A DNA stretch of 64,000 nucleotides, taken from NCBI GenBank assembly GCA_964569845.1, contig CAZMUQ010000002.1, positions 71,111 to 135,110 on the forward strand, read 5' to 3'. The notes under the pieces were generated by a model. The model was not told where the DNA came from. It saw only the letters and a program-made list of their open reading frames with translations, and did no database searches. Below, piece after piece: positions 1-7,846 of the stretch. The stretch is from CAZMUQ01 sp964569845 (GTDB taxonomy: Archaea > Thermoproteota > Bathyarchaeia > Hecatellales > Hecatellaceae). The position numbers and the translations under genes were made by a program. Each line of letters begins with the position of its first letter. Positions within the stretch are counted from its first letter, which is position 1.

Positions 1-441
1 ATAAAGTTTAGCTGATTCAATATACTGAAGGAGGTGGTTACGGCTTTTAAAAACTCCACCCTTAGCCATAATATAAAGTTTCCTATAAACTTGTCTTGTA
101 ATTAACCTTTTATCCCTAAGTTCTCTTAAAGTTCTTCTAAGAGCCCTAATAGTTTGAATCCATCTCCTCTTCCTTGGTAATCTAGCAAATTTACCACCCT
201 TTCTACTCCCTAAACCTCTTCTCCTACCCGTTTTCCTCTTTAAATGTCTGATTCTAGCTCTACCACGACTGACACCCTTAATTGGACGTACATCAATAAC
301 ACCATCTTTAATAAGCCGTCTAATGTCCTTCCCGGTTACAGCTGCCTCTACATCCTCAATTCTTTCAGGGTCAACCCAGATACGGTTAACACCAACACCC
401 AGAATTCTTGCAGCAATTTTACGCTGAGTTTTTAAGCTCAT
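1..441 (-). CDS. rpl19e: Ribosomal protein L19e (eL19), 3' end outside window
   Basis: Large-subunit protein found in archaea and eukaryotes. Reading the minus strand from the ATG at 441 gives 147 codons with no stop before the window edge, so the C-terminus is missing. The N-terminus (MSLKTQRKIAARILGVG) and the following WVDPER and DVRPIKGVSRGRAR segments match the L19e family, and the rest is a very basic helical tail as expected. It lies 19 bases downstream of L32e, the usual archaeal order, and is the last ribosomal gene visible in this block. Confidence 0.95.
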   Translation of the reverse strand, partial: MSLKTQRKIAARILGVGVNRIWVDPERIEDVEAAVTGKDIRRLIKDGVIDVRPIKGVSRGRARIRHLKRKTGRRRGLGSRKGGKFARLPRKRRWIQTIRALRRTLRELRDKRLITRQVYRKLYIMAKGGVFKSRNHLLQYIESAKLY

Positions 442-460
442 AAACCTCCACCAAACTTTA

Positions 461-868
461 TCAGCCTGCTTTAAGAGGATTTAAAATAGTAATTCCTTTT
501 TCCCTTGCAACTTTTTCAATCTCTATTCTCTTCCTCTTACCAACAGTACGAGCTACCCTGATTGCATGAGTTTTAGGATTTAGGTTTTCAAGTTCCTTAA
601 GGTTATGAACTAGTACTTCAATATAACCTGATGGATGAATACCTCTGAAAGCTTTTGGTGTGCGGTATCCAACATTAGGTAAAGGATTATAACCCTTCTT
701 TTTAAGCCTCATTTTACTATCTAAACCTTTAGGTCTTCTCCAACCTGTTTCAAGTCTTTTATAACGCCAAGACTCCTGCCTAATAAACCTTGGAATTTTT
801 CTTCTTAACTTTAAAATCTTTCTTAAAATTTTTCTACGTATATTTATCTTATTAGGTTCTTCCTTCAT
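461..868 (-). CDS. rpl32e: Ribosomal protein L32e (eL32)
   Basis: Archaeal/eukaryotic large-subunit protein of 135 residues, a normal length. The conserved core is visible: SWRYKRLETGWRRPKGLDSKM, then VGYRTPKAFRGIHPSG and the C-terminal segment with HAIRVARTVGKRKR. The start ATG overlaps the L6 stop by one base (TAATG), so the two are probably translationally coupled. It sits in the expected place between L6 and L19e in the spc-like archaeal block. Confidence 0.95.
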   Translation of the reverse strand: MKEEPNKINIRRKILRKILKLRRKIPRFIRQESWRYKRLETGWRRPKGLDSKMRLKKKGYNPLPNVGYRTPKAFRGIHPSGYIEVLVHNLKELENLNPKTHAIRVARTVGKRKRIEIEKVAREKGITILNPLKAG

Positions 869-1413
869 TACATTCCCTCGGTCTTCTCATAGATATATAT
901 ACCATCCAGAAAAACTCTTGGATCTTTCTTTTTAATTTTTGTTGCTTGTTGAATATTAGCTGCTGTTTGACTTACATCTTCAAGACTTATACCTTTAACT
1001 TCTAAATCATCTCCTTTAACTTCAACTTTAACATCACCAATGATTTTTGCTACTCTAGGATATCTTTCACCAATAAAGTTTTCAATTAGTACTTTACCAT
1101 CCTCAACCCTGACATTTATGGGAAAGTGGGAGTAAACTTTTTTAAGTTTATAGGTAAAGCCTTTTGTTACACCTTTAATCATATTTCTTATATGTGCAGC
1201 AACAGTTCCAACTAATGCTTTTTCAAATTTTCTAGCCCAAAAGGCCCTAACAACAATCTTACCATTATTAATGCTTAATTGGATTGGCAAAGTTGAAAAA
1301 TCCTTTTTAAGTTCTCCAAGTGGCCCTCTAATGGTGATAAGTTTACCACTAAGCTCAATTTTAACATTTTCAGGTATACTTACAGTTTTCTCCTCAACGA
1401 TAACTCTAACCAT
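868..1413 (-). CDS. rpl6: Ribosomal protein L6 (uL6)
   Basis: Universal large-subunit protein binding 23S rRNA near the sarcin-ricin loop. The 181-residue length and archaeal sequence features (VSIPENVKIELSGKLITIRGPLGELKKDF at the N-terminus, then the second repeat with GERYPRVAKIIGDVKVEVKG) are typical, including the internal duplication of the L6 fold. It lies 25 bases after S8 and overlaps L32e by one base. Start is an ATG. Confidence 0.95.
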   Translation of the reverse strand: MVRVIVEEKTVSIPENVKIELSGKLITIRGPLGELKKDFSTLPIQLSINNGKIVVRAFWARKFEKALVGTVAAHIRNMIKGVTKGFTYKLKKVYSHFPINVRVEDGKVLIENFIGERYPRVAKIIGDVKVEVKGDDLEVKGISLEDVSQTAANIQQATKIKKKDPRVFLDGIYIYEKTEGM

Positions 1414-1438
1414 CTTAGAAGCCCACCTTTAAGTAAGC

Positions 1439-1831
1439 TTAATAAACGTATGCTAAAAGCCTCCCTCCAGTATGTTTTTGTAAGGCATCTTTATGTGATA
1501 TAACCCCATGCGGAGTTGAAAGTATAAGTATACCTACATCTCTTGCGGGAAGGTATCTTTCCTCAAAAAATTCAATTTCCTTAACTTTTACGGGGAATCT
1601 TGGCTTAATAACTCCACACTTATTTATCCTTCCTAAAAGTTGGATTCTAAACTTACCGGACCTACCATCATCAATAAATTCAAATTCACCAATATAGCCA
1701 TGTCTTTGCATAACCTTTAAAACTTCACCTATAAGTTTTGATGCAGGAGAAACTATACATTCATGCTTATTTCTCATTTCACTATTCATTATAGTTGAAA
1801 GACAACCAGCCAATGGATCATTTAAAGTCAT
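1439..1831 (-). CDS. rps8: Ribosomal protein S8 (uS8)
   Basis: Universal small-subunit assembly protein that binds helix 21 of 16S rRNA. At 130 residues it has the archaeal length. The conserved C-terminus (VGILILSTPHGVISHKDA followed by GGRLLAYVY) is clear. The N-terminus MTLNDPLAGCLSTIMNSE is standard for archaeal S8. It follows S14 by 18 bases and precedes L6 in the canonical order. Confidence 0.95.
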   Translation of the reverse strand: MTLNDPLAGCLSTIMNSEMRNKHECIVSPASKLIGEVLKVMQRHGYIGEFEFIDDGRSGKFRIQLLGRINKCGVIKPRFPVKVKEIEFFEERYLPARDVGILILSTPHGVISHKDALQKHTGGRLLAYVY

Positions 1832-1849
1832 TTTGACATATCCTACCTC

Positions 1850-2014
1850 CTACTTATACTTTTTAAATCCAAGTTTTGGAGCAACCTCCCTGAAACATTG
1901 ACGGCAAAGATTAAGCCCTAATCTTCTAATTATAGGCCCATAAGAGCCACATCTAACACATGGACGGCTTCCCTTACCGTACTTTCTCTCTTTTTTAGGT
2001 TTAAATTTAGCCAA
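1850..2014 (-). CDS. rps14: Ribosomal protein S14 (uS14), zinc-binding type
   Basis: A short gene of 54 residues starting with TTG at 2014 and ending with TAG at 1850-1852. The translation begins MAKFKPKKERKYGKG and carries two CxxC pairs (CVRC near residues 19-22 and CRQC near 37-40), the zinc site of the short S14 form. The C-terminus FREVAPKLGFKKYK is typical. No ATG or GTG is available in frame upstream. It lies exactly where S14 is expected, between L5 and S8, with 19 bases to the L5 stop and 18 to the S8 start. Confidence 0.93.
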   Translation of the reverse strand: MAKFKPKKERKYGKGSRPCVRCGSYGPIIRRLGLNLCRQCFREVAPKLGFKKYK

Positions 2015-2033
2015 GCAAATTCACCCCTTAACT

Positions 2034-2591
2034 TTATACAACTTCAACTCCAAAATTTTCTTTAAGGAACAATATTGCCTCATCAATTGTAACCCTATGC
2101 TTTGAGCCAACTTTTGAGCGTGCTTTTTTCCTCTCCTTAACCCTGTATCCAGGTTTTTCCATTGTTACACATACATCCATACCTATAATACCAAGGTCAG
2201 GGTTATATTTTACTCCTGGAATTTCAATATGCTCCTTTATACCAAAGGAAAAATTTCCAAATTTATCAAAACTTGACTTTGAAATCTTATTTCCAACAGC
2301 AGCAAAAGCCTTCTTAAGAAATTCCATTGCTTTTTCCTTTCTAAGAGTAGCGACACATGCTATAGGTTCACCTCTACGAATACCAAAATCTTTTATAGTT
2401 CTTTTAGCAGCTCTAAAGCATGGTTTCTGACCTGTTAACTGCTCAATTATTTTTGCAGCTTTTTCTAACGGTTCACCGGATCTTCCAACACAAACATTTA
2501 CGGTTACCTTACCGACCCTAGGCTTAGTCATAGGATTTTTTCTCCATTTCTCATATATCCTCTCTATACTCAATGTTTCCATTTTAGACAT
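2034..2591 (-). CDS. rpl5: Ribosomal protein L5 (uL5)
   Basis: Universal large-subunit protein that contacts 5S rRNA and the P-site tRNA. The 185-residue product shows the family core: VGKVTVNVCVGRSGEPLEKA, LTGQKPCFRAAKRTIKDFGIR and the segment around GIKEHIEIPGVKYNPDLGI. It sits 10 bases after S4e. Start is given as the ATG of MSKMETLSIE; an internal ATG three codons further on is an equally possible start. Confidence 0.95.
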   Translation of the reverse strand: MSKMETLSIERIYEKWRKNPMTKPRVGKVTVNVCVGRSGEPLEKAAKIIEQLTGQKPCFRAAKRTIKDFGIRRGEPIACVATLRKEKAMEFLKKAFAAVGNKISKSSFDKFGNFSFGIKEHIEIPGVKYNPDLGIIGMDVCVTMEKPGYRVKERKKARSKVGSKHRVTIDEAILFLKENFGVEVV

Positions 2592-2601
2592 TAACAGATC
2601 C

Positions 2602-3351
2602 TCACCTGCTGGATAAAGATATTAAAGGTTTTTCTTCACCGACAACAAAAACATAATCAGGTATTGTTTGATATTCTTCACCATTAACATCTTTAATAGC
2701 CACATACCGGTATTTTCTAGGCTTATATTCTGTTTTTTCAATCATCTTTATTATTCCATGCTTACCAACATTTCTCCCTCCGGTAATTACAGCATACATC
2801 CCCTCTTTAAATGGTAAGTGCTGGAGAACCTTGTTATAATCTGAAAAACCTATCTTTAAAACATCTAAAACTTTCCACTCTTTTTTAGCTTCTTCACCAT
2901 TCAAAATGACATTTTTTCCATCATGAAGATTAAACTGGATTCTTCCACCCTTAATTGTAACCTTATTCTCTACTCTACAAAGCTTAAAGTTTTTTTCTTC
3001 TTCTCCTACCTCAACCAATACTAAAAAATTATGGCTATCAGGAACAACACGAAAACTTTTACCAATCTCAGGAATTTCAATCACATCCATCAATCCTACA
3101 GGAAATCTTTTGTCCCTCCTTACACGCCCATCAACCTTAATTTTACCCTCAGAAATTATGATACTAGCCTCACGACTTGTTTTAGCTAAACCAAGAAGAT
3201 CCCTAACAACAATAAGAAGAGGAATACTTTCATCTATTGGATGAGGTCCTGGTGAAGGTTTTACAATCCAAACTTTTTCTTTCCTATGTATTGGCCAAAA
3301 ACTTGGTGCTGCAAGCCTTTTAATATGCGAACTTCCACCTTTACTTCCCAT
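2602..3351 (-). CDS. rps4e: Ribosomal protein S4e (eS4)
   Basis: Archaeal/eukaryotic small-subunit protein. The 249 residues show the expected three parts: an N-terminal region with HIKRLAAPSFWPI, an S4-like RNA-binding segment (SREASIIISEGKIKVDGRVR) and a C-terminal KOW-type segment (GRNVGKHGIIKMIEK). It lies 6 bases downstream of L24 in the same transcript, as in most archaea. Confidence 0.95.
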   Translation of the reverse strand: MGSKGGSSHIKRLAAPSFWPIHRKEKVWIVKPSPGPHPIDESIPLLIVVRDLLGLAKTSREASIIISEGKIKVDGRVRRDKRFPVGLMDVIEIPEIGKSFRVVPDSHNFLVLVEVGEEEKNFKLCRVENKVTIKGGRIQFNLHDGKNVILNGEEAKKEWKVLDVLKIGFSDYNKVLQHLPFKEGMYAVITGGRNVGKHGIIKMIEKTEYKPRKYRYVAIKDVNGEEYQTIPDYVFVVGEEKPLISLSSR

Positions 3352-3357
3352 TCTAAT

Positions 3358-3735
3358 CTAACCTCTTTTTTCAACTGCTATTTTTTGACCTAACCTTTCA
3401 AGTCTCCATTTATCATCAAGATTAAGCTTTTTTATTATAACGTTTGAGGGGTGGATTGGAATGAAAACAGTTCTTCCATCCGCCCTTTCTCTTGTTATAC
3501 CTTCAACAGTGATTCGGTAGTCTTTATGGTTAACTTTTACAACTTTACCTTCCATTCCTTTATAATCTCCACGAACAACTTGAACAACATCCCCACTACG
3601 AATAGGGAAAGATCTTCTGTTGTACTTTAACCTTAAATCCATTGATAAATGAGCAGACATAATTTTACGCCTTTTATGAATTGGAGCAGTCCGTAAAAAT
3701 TTCCTTTGTTTTGAAGGTTTAGATGATGAAACCAT
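3358..3735 (-). CDS. rpl24: Ribosomal protein L24 (uL24)
   Basis: Universal early-assembly large-subunit protein. The 125-residue archaeal form is recognisable from KQRKFLRTAPIHKRRKIMSAHLS, RRSFPIRSGD and the KOW motif in GDYKGMEGKVVKVNHKDYRI. It starts with ATG and is 11 bases downstream of L14. The following C-terminal part with VFIPIHPSNVII is the archaeal/eukaryotic extension. Confidence 0.95.
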   Translation of the reverse strand: MVSSSKPSKQRKFLRTAPIHKRRKIMSAHLSMDLRLKYNRRSFPIRSGDVVQVVRGDYKGMEGKVVKVNHKDYRITVEGITRERADGRTVFIPIHPSNVIIKKLNLDDKWRLERLGQKIAVEKRG

Positions 3736-3746
3736 AACACCTACCT

Positions 3747-4187
3747 CTAAACAATCATACTTGAAATACTTGCTATTCTAGGCCATCTTTCTGCAGCTTC
3801 TTTAGCAACAGGACCACGAATTTCCGTACCTTTTAACTCTCCTTCAGGAGTCATTATTACTGCAGCATTATCTTCAAATTGAACTCTTGTACCATCAACC
3901 CTTTTGTAGGGCATTCTTTGCCTAACGAGGACAGCTGGAAAAATCTGCTTTCTCATATCTGGTGTACCCTTTTTAACTGAAACCATTATCATATCTCCAA
4001 CTCCTGCTGTAGGTATTCTTCTATGTCTCCCCCTATAACCTACCACCTGGATAACTCTTAACTCTTTAGCTCCAGTATTATCTGCACAACGTATAATTGC
4101 ACCTACAGGCACACCCTTAGATATCCTAGGCCTATACTCAACTATACCCTTAGCACTTACAGCCCTACTTTTAGGTCTAGCAGGCAT
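3747..4187 (-). CDS. rpl14: Ribosomal protein L14 (uL14)
   Basis: Universal large-subunit protein at the subunit interface. The family signature is plain: GAIIRCADNTGAKELRVIQV and DMIMVSVKKGTPDMRKQ, then VLVRQRMPYKRVDGTRV and the conserved DNAAVIM. At 146 residues it is a little longer than the usual archaeal 130-140 because of an N-terminal extension (MPARPKSRAVSAKGIVEYR). Its ATG immediately follows the position where the S17 stop lies, so the two genes abut. Confidence 0.95.
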   Translation of the reverse strand: MPARPKSRAVSAKGIVEYRPRISKGVPVGAIIRCADNTGAKELRVIQVVGYRGRHRRIPTAGVGDMIMVSVKKGTPDMRKQIFPAVLVRQRMPYKRVDGTRVQFEDNAAVIMTPEGELKGTEIRGPVAKEAAERWPRIASISSMIV

Positions 4188-4526
4188 TTAACTTTCACCT
4201 CTGGAAAATTTTTTCTCTATAACAACCCATGAAACAGTCTTGCTTAGGGGTCTACATTCAGCAATCCTTACAATATCACCTTCCTTAGCATCTATACATG
4301 GAGGGTTATGAGCAGGAATTCTGCTTCTTCTACGCTCATAACGCATATATTTTGGGACATAATGTAGATAATCCCTTTGAACAACAACTGTTCCTTTCAT
4401 TTTTGCACTTACAACTTTACCTTCTAAGATTTTAGTTCTAACCGGAAGTTTACCATGGTAAGGACATTTAGGGTCATTACATTCTGTTTTTGGAGGATTG
4501 CTAACAGGGATTCCTATGTTTCTCAA
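4188..4526 (-). CDS. rps17: Ribosomal protein S17 (uS17)
   Basis: Universal small-subunit primary binding protein. The 112 residues carry the archaeal form: MRNIGIPVSNPPKTECNDPKC, VSAKMKGTVVVQRDYLHYV and the C-terminal segment with DIVRIAECRPLSKTVSWVVIE. It starts with ATG 7 bases downstream of rnp1 and ends against the L14 start codon. Confidence 0.95.
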   Translation of the reverse strand: MRNIGIPVSNPPKTECNDPKCPYHGKLPVRTKILEGKVVSAKMKGTVVVQRDYLHYVPKYMRYERRRSRIPAHNPPCIDAKEGDIVRIAECRPLSKTVSWVVIEKKFSRGES

Positions 4527-4533
4527 CGTTACC

Positions 4534-4818
4534 CTACCACCTAATAAGTCTTTTTTTAAGTCTATCTTCAGGCCTTCCTAACAAAATTTTACCGTCAACA
4601 AGGGTAAGCTGACCATTTGGAAGCTTAAAAAGAAAATGTGAAACTTCTTTTGGAAAACTTCTTCTCTTTTTACCATTATCTATAATAAGCATATTTCTAG
4701 TTTCATCTATAACTTTACCCGAAAAGCCAATGTAACTTTTACATTTACTCTTAACAAGGGTGACATCTAAACCTATTAATTCATGGTTAATAAGATTTTT
4801 AGGTGTTATAGGTGTCAA
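4534..4818 (-). CDS. rnp1: Ribonuclease P protein component 1 (Rpp29/Pop4 family)
   Basis: Archaeal RNase P protein subunit, which supports the catalytic RNA in 5' processing of pre-tRNA. The 94-residue protein has the conserved core: INHELIGLDVTLVKSKCKSYIGFSGKVIDE, then NMLIIDNGKKRRSFPKEVSHFLF and the basic tail GRPEDRLKKRL. Position between L29 and S17 is the conserved archaeal location and supports the call strongly. Confidence 0.93.
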   Translation of the reverse strand: MTPITPKNLINHELIGLDVTLVKSKCKSYIGFSGKVIDETRNMLIIDNGKKRRSFPKEVSHFLFKLPNGQLTLVDGKILLGRPEDRLKKRLIRW

Positions 4819-4820
4819 AC

Positions 4821-5036
4821 TTACTTACTCCTCTCCTTTAACTCTTCCTCTCTTTGTACGGTTAAGATTCTTGCAATAGTTCTCCTAATCTCCTTTATAG
4901 CTTTAGGGTTTTCCAAGGTACCTTTAGCTTTAACTCTCGTCCTAAGCTTCATAAGTTCAACTCTAAGTTCTGCAACCTTTTTTTCTCTTTCTTCTTTGCT
5001 CATAGACCTAATTTCACTTAATCTTAAAATTGGCAT
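4821..5036 (-). CDS. rpl29: Ribosomal protein L29 (uL29)
   Basis: Small helical large-subunit protein near the exit tunnel. The 71 residues contain LRLSEIRSMSKEEREKKVAEL and the conserved segment ENPKAIKEIRRTIARILTV. It overlaps the S3 stop by one base and precedes rnp1 by two bases, the usual archaeal order. Confidence 0.94.
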   Translation of the reverse strand: MPILRLSEIRSMSKEEREKKVAELRVELMKLRTRVKAKGTLENPKAIKEIRRTIARILTVQREEELKERSK

Positions 5037-5683
5037 CAGCTTTCACCTTCAACCTTTTCAGGTTTTTCCTCCTTAATCTTCTCTACACTTTTCTCTAGAA
5101 TTTCAACATGGTCTGGAGACTTATAATCAGGAGGGACTATTGTAACCTTAACACCAAAAAGTCCAGGCTTTAATAAGGTGTAAGCTGTAGCGGTTCTAAC
5201 ATGCTTTAAAACAGGGTCTCCAACTTTAGGTAGATATCCAGCCTTAAATTTTTCATATCTTGCACGTTCAGTTGTGAGTTTTCCGCTTATGATTATTTCT
5301 GCACCTAAAGCTCCAGCTTTCATTATATTGTTTAAGGCCCAATAGCACGCCCTTCTAAAATGTACACCTCTTTGAAGGGCTGCAAGAATTCTTGCAGCCA
5401 TTATTTTTGGGTTAAGCTCGGGATTCTGAACTTCGGCAACGGCTATTTGAGGATTAAAAAGCCCAAATTTTGATTCAAGAGTTTTTGCAAGCCTTCTAAT
5501 GTTTTCTCCTCCACGACCAATTATTATTTCAGGTCTAGCAGCATATATTGTAATCCTTGTACCTAAAGGGGTTTTTGTTATGTCAACACCACCATAACCT
5601 GCTCTAGCCAACTCCTGTTCTAGAAACTCATCTACACTAACCTTCTTTTTTGATTCTGCAATTATCTGTTTTATTGCAGACAT
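5036..5683 (-). CDS. rps3: Ribosomal protein S3 (uS3)
   Basis: Universal small-subunit protein at the mRNA entry channel. The 215 residues show the KH domain (GRGGENIRRLAKTLESKFG) and the C-terminal S3 domain (RRACYWALNNIMKAGALGAEIIISGKL). A charged tail follows. Unlike the usual arrangement it does not overlap L22: 172 bases separate them and include a TATA-like element on the minus strand, so S3 may head its own transcript. Confidence 0.95.
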   Translation of the reverse strand: MSAIKQIIAESKKKVSVDEFLEQELARAGYGGVDITKTPLGTRITIYAARPEIIIGRGGENIRRLAKTLESKFGLFNPQIAVAEVQNPELNPKIMAARILAALQRGVHFRRACYWALNNIMKAGALGAEIIISGKLTTERARYEKFKAGYLPKVGDPVLKHVRTATAYTLLKPGLFGVKVTIVPPDYKSPDHVEILEKSVEKIKEEKPEKVEGES

Positions 5684-5730
5684 CCTAAACCTTAAACCTC
5701 AATCTTTAGGTGTATTTAATGCCTTAGACA

Positions 5731-5740
5731 AATATAAAAA
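5731..5740 (-). promoter_or_regulatory. Probable TATA box for the S3-L19e transcript
   Basis: On the minus strand this reads TTTTTATATT. A start of transcription about 26 bases downstream would lie near 5708, leaving a leader of roughly 25 bases before the S3 ATG at 5683. The position and the unusual gap between L22 and S3 support a promoter, but no transcript data exist here. Confidence 0.5.
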
Positions 5741-5855
5741 GCATAGTTTTAAGCTTTACCCTGAAACCATGGTTAAAAGTAGGCAAATAGGGTTAATGTT
5801 TAGGTATTTACCAATAAAAAGATTAAAGAAAACCTATTTAACCAAATAAAAAAGT

Positions 5856-6326
5856 TTACCTTTCTTCAACAACAAATTCAACATGGGTTAGCTGCTGAAA
5901 GTAGGGGGTGCTTCTACCAAAAGCTCTTGGAATATATTTCCTAATTTTTGTTCCTTTTTGAGCTGCTGCATGAATAATCTTCAATCTTTCAATGTTTAAA
6001 CCCTTCTGCTCAGCATTTGCTTCAAGTGCATTTAAAACCCTTAAAATTTCTTTTGAAGCTTTCTTTGGGTATCTGCCTGAAGGCCATGGACCTTGAAGTT
6101 CTTTTCTGTGAGGAACCTTCTTCCTATATCTTCTGTATGGTATAGGTCTTTTTTGAGCTATGACATCCTCTAAAAGTTTTTTAGCATCATCAAGCCACAT
6201 ACCCTTAATAGTTTTACAAATTTCCCTAGCAGCCTTAGGTGAAATCCTTAAATCCCTACCACTAGCAATTGCTGTTTTTTCAGGGTTCAAAGCTTTGATA
6301 TTAATTGAATATCCCCATGTAGGCAA
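5856..6326 (-). CDS. rpl22: Ribosomal protein L22 (uL22)
   Basis: Universal large-subunit protein lining the exit tunnel. The 156-residue archaeal form is identified by MPTWGYSINIKALNPEKTAIASGRDLRISPKAAREICK at its N-terminus and by the C-terminal loop and strand (AFGRSTPYFQQLTHVEFVVEER). It is the first gene of the minus-strand ribosomal block; S19 and L2, normally just upstream, are absent and a plus-strand oxidase gene diverges from it. Confidence 0.95.
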   Translation of the reverse strand: MPTWGYSINIKALNPEKTAIASGRDLRISPKAAREICKTIKGMWLDDAKKLLEDVIAQKRPIPYRRYRKKVPHRKELQGPWPSGRYPKKASKEILRVLNALEANAEQKGLNIERLKIIHAAAQKGTKIRKYIPRAFGRSTPYFQQLTHVEFVVEER

Positions 6327-6466
6327 AACAGCACACCATTACTAGGCTTGGTTAACTCTAAACAAAAATAACAATTCAAAAATAAACTTTTTGCCTTAAA
6401 TTCTAAAAGCAGACAGAAATTTAAGCCAATTACCATCTAATTTTACTCAACAAAGAGGGAAAAGTA

Positions 6467-7846
6467 TTGATAAGCGAGGAAATTGTTAAAGCGTTAAAGA
6501 AAATAGTTGGTAAGGAAAATGTTCTTTTAGGTGAAGAAGCTGGAGAAGAGTATATGCATGATGAAGCTTTAACAGCTAAAGCAATAAAACCTGACATTGT
6601 TGTTAAGCCAGGCAACGTGGAAGAAGTTTCAAAAATACTAAGATTAGCTAATAACTATAGAATCTCAGTTACACCCAGAGGTGGTGGAACAGGACTTTCC
6701 GGCGGATGTATAGCTGCTTCTGGAGGTATTATACTATCTCTTGAACGTATGAACAAAATCTTGGAGATTGATGAAAAAAATCATGTAGCTGTTGTTGAAG
6801 CAGGGGTTACATTATCAGAACTTTATAAGGCTGTTGAAAATCATGGGTTATGCTACCCTATCTATCCTGGAGAAGCTACAGCAACAATTGGAGGGAATGT
6901 TGCAACAAATGCTGGAGGTATGAAAGCTGTAAAGTATGGAGTAACTAGACATTTCGTTTTAGGTTTAGAGGCAGTTTTACCTACAGGTGAAATAATATCT
7001 ACTGGAGGCAAATTTGTGAAATCCTCAACAGGATATGATTTAACCCAACTTCTTATAGGCTCTGAAGGGACACTAGCTGTGATAACAAAAGTTATCCTAA
7101 AACTTTTACCTTTACCAAAATTTAGTTCCATGCTTTTTATCCCCTTTAAAAACCTTAATGATGCAATTCAAGCTACACCAGCAATAATTAAATCTGGAAT
7201 AATACCCGTAGCTATCGAGTTTATTGAGAAATTTGACCTTATACTTCTAGAAAACTATACCGGGAAAAAAGTTCCAATAAGCAGGGATGCCCGTGAAAAA
7301 TCTGAAGCTTTTCTTCTTATAATTATTGAGGGAAGAAATTTTGAAGAAGCTATTAAAGATGCTGAGCTTATAGGAGATGTTTGTCTAAGTCATGGAGCAT
7401 TAGATGTGTATATCCCAGATACTGAGAAAGCTAAGCAAGATTTACTTGAAATTAGAAGTAAACATTTTTATGCTATTAAGGATGCTGGAGCAAAAGATAT
7501 GATTGATGTTGTTGTTCCAAGAGGAGAAATTCCAAGATTTGTTAATCAAGTATACAAAATAGGGGAAAAATATAACGTAACCATTAGGTGTGTGGGGCAT
7601 GCTGGTGATGGGAATGTGCATTTATACGTTATTGGCGGGAAAGATGATAAGTTACCTGAATTATTTAGAGAGATTTACATTACTGGAAAAATGCTTGGTG
7701 GAACATTATCAGGTGAACATGGTATTGGTTTAGAAAAAAGAAGATATTTCCTAGAATTGGAAGATAAAACAAAGATTGAGCTTATGAGAAAAATAAAAAA
7801 GGTTTTTGATCCAAATAATATTTTAAATCCTGGAAAAATCTTTTAG
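6467..7846 (+). CDS. glcD: FAD-linked 2-hydroxyacid dehydrogenase (GlcD / D-lactate dehydrogenase family)
   Basis: Oxidises a 2-hydroxyacid such as glycolate or D-lactate to the 2-oxoacid, passing electrons to an unknown acceptor. The 459-residue protein has the FAD-binding PCMH fold (VTPRGGGTGLSGGC, then GGNVATNAGGMKAVKYG and LLIGSEGTLAVIT) and the C-terminal FAD-oxidase domain with CVGHAGDGNVH and SGEHGIGLEKR. Start is TTG at 6467 preceded by a GAGGGA ribosome-binding site. It is a single gene diverging from L22; its stop overlaps the end of hel308 by four bases. No GlcF-like iron-sulfur partner is next to it. The precise substrate cannot be told from sequence. Confidence 0.88.
   Translation: MISEEIVKALKKIVGKENVLLGEEAGEEYMHDEALTAKAIKPDIVVKPGNVEEVSKILRLANNYRISVTPRGGGTGLSGGCIAASGGIILSLERMNKILEIDEKNHVAVVEAGVTLSELYKAVENHGLCYPIYPGEATATIGGNVATNAGGMKAVKYGVTRHFVLGLEAVLPTGEIISTGGKFVKSSTGYDLTQLLIGSEGTLAVITKVILKLLPLPKFSSMLFIPFKNLNDAIQATPAIIKSGIIPVAIEFIEKFDLILLENYTGKKVPISRDAREKSEAFLLIIIEGRNFEEAIKDAELIGDVCLSHGALDVYIPDTEKAKQDLLEIRSKHFYAIKDAGAKDMIDVVVPRGEIPRFVNQVYKIGEKYNVTIRCVGHAGDGNVHLYVIGGKDDKLPELFREIYITGKMLGGTLSGEHGIGLEKRRYFLELEDKTKIELMRKIKKVFDPNNILNPGKIF

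Noticed and set aside
244..435. Open frame on the plus strand opposite L19e
   Set aside because: Complement of the clear L19e reading; no family features.
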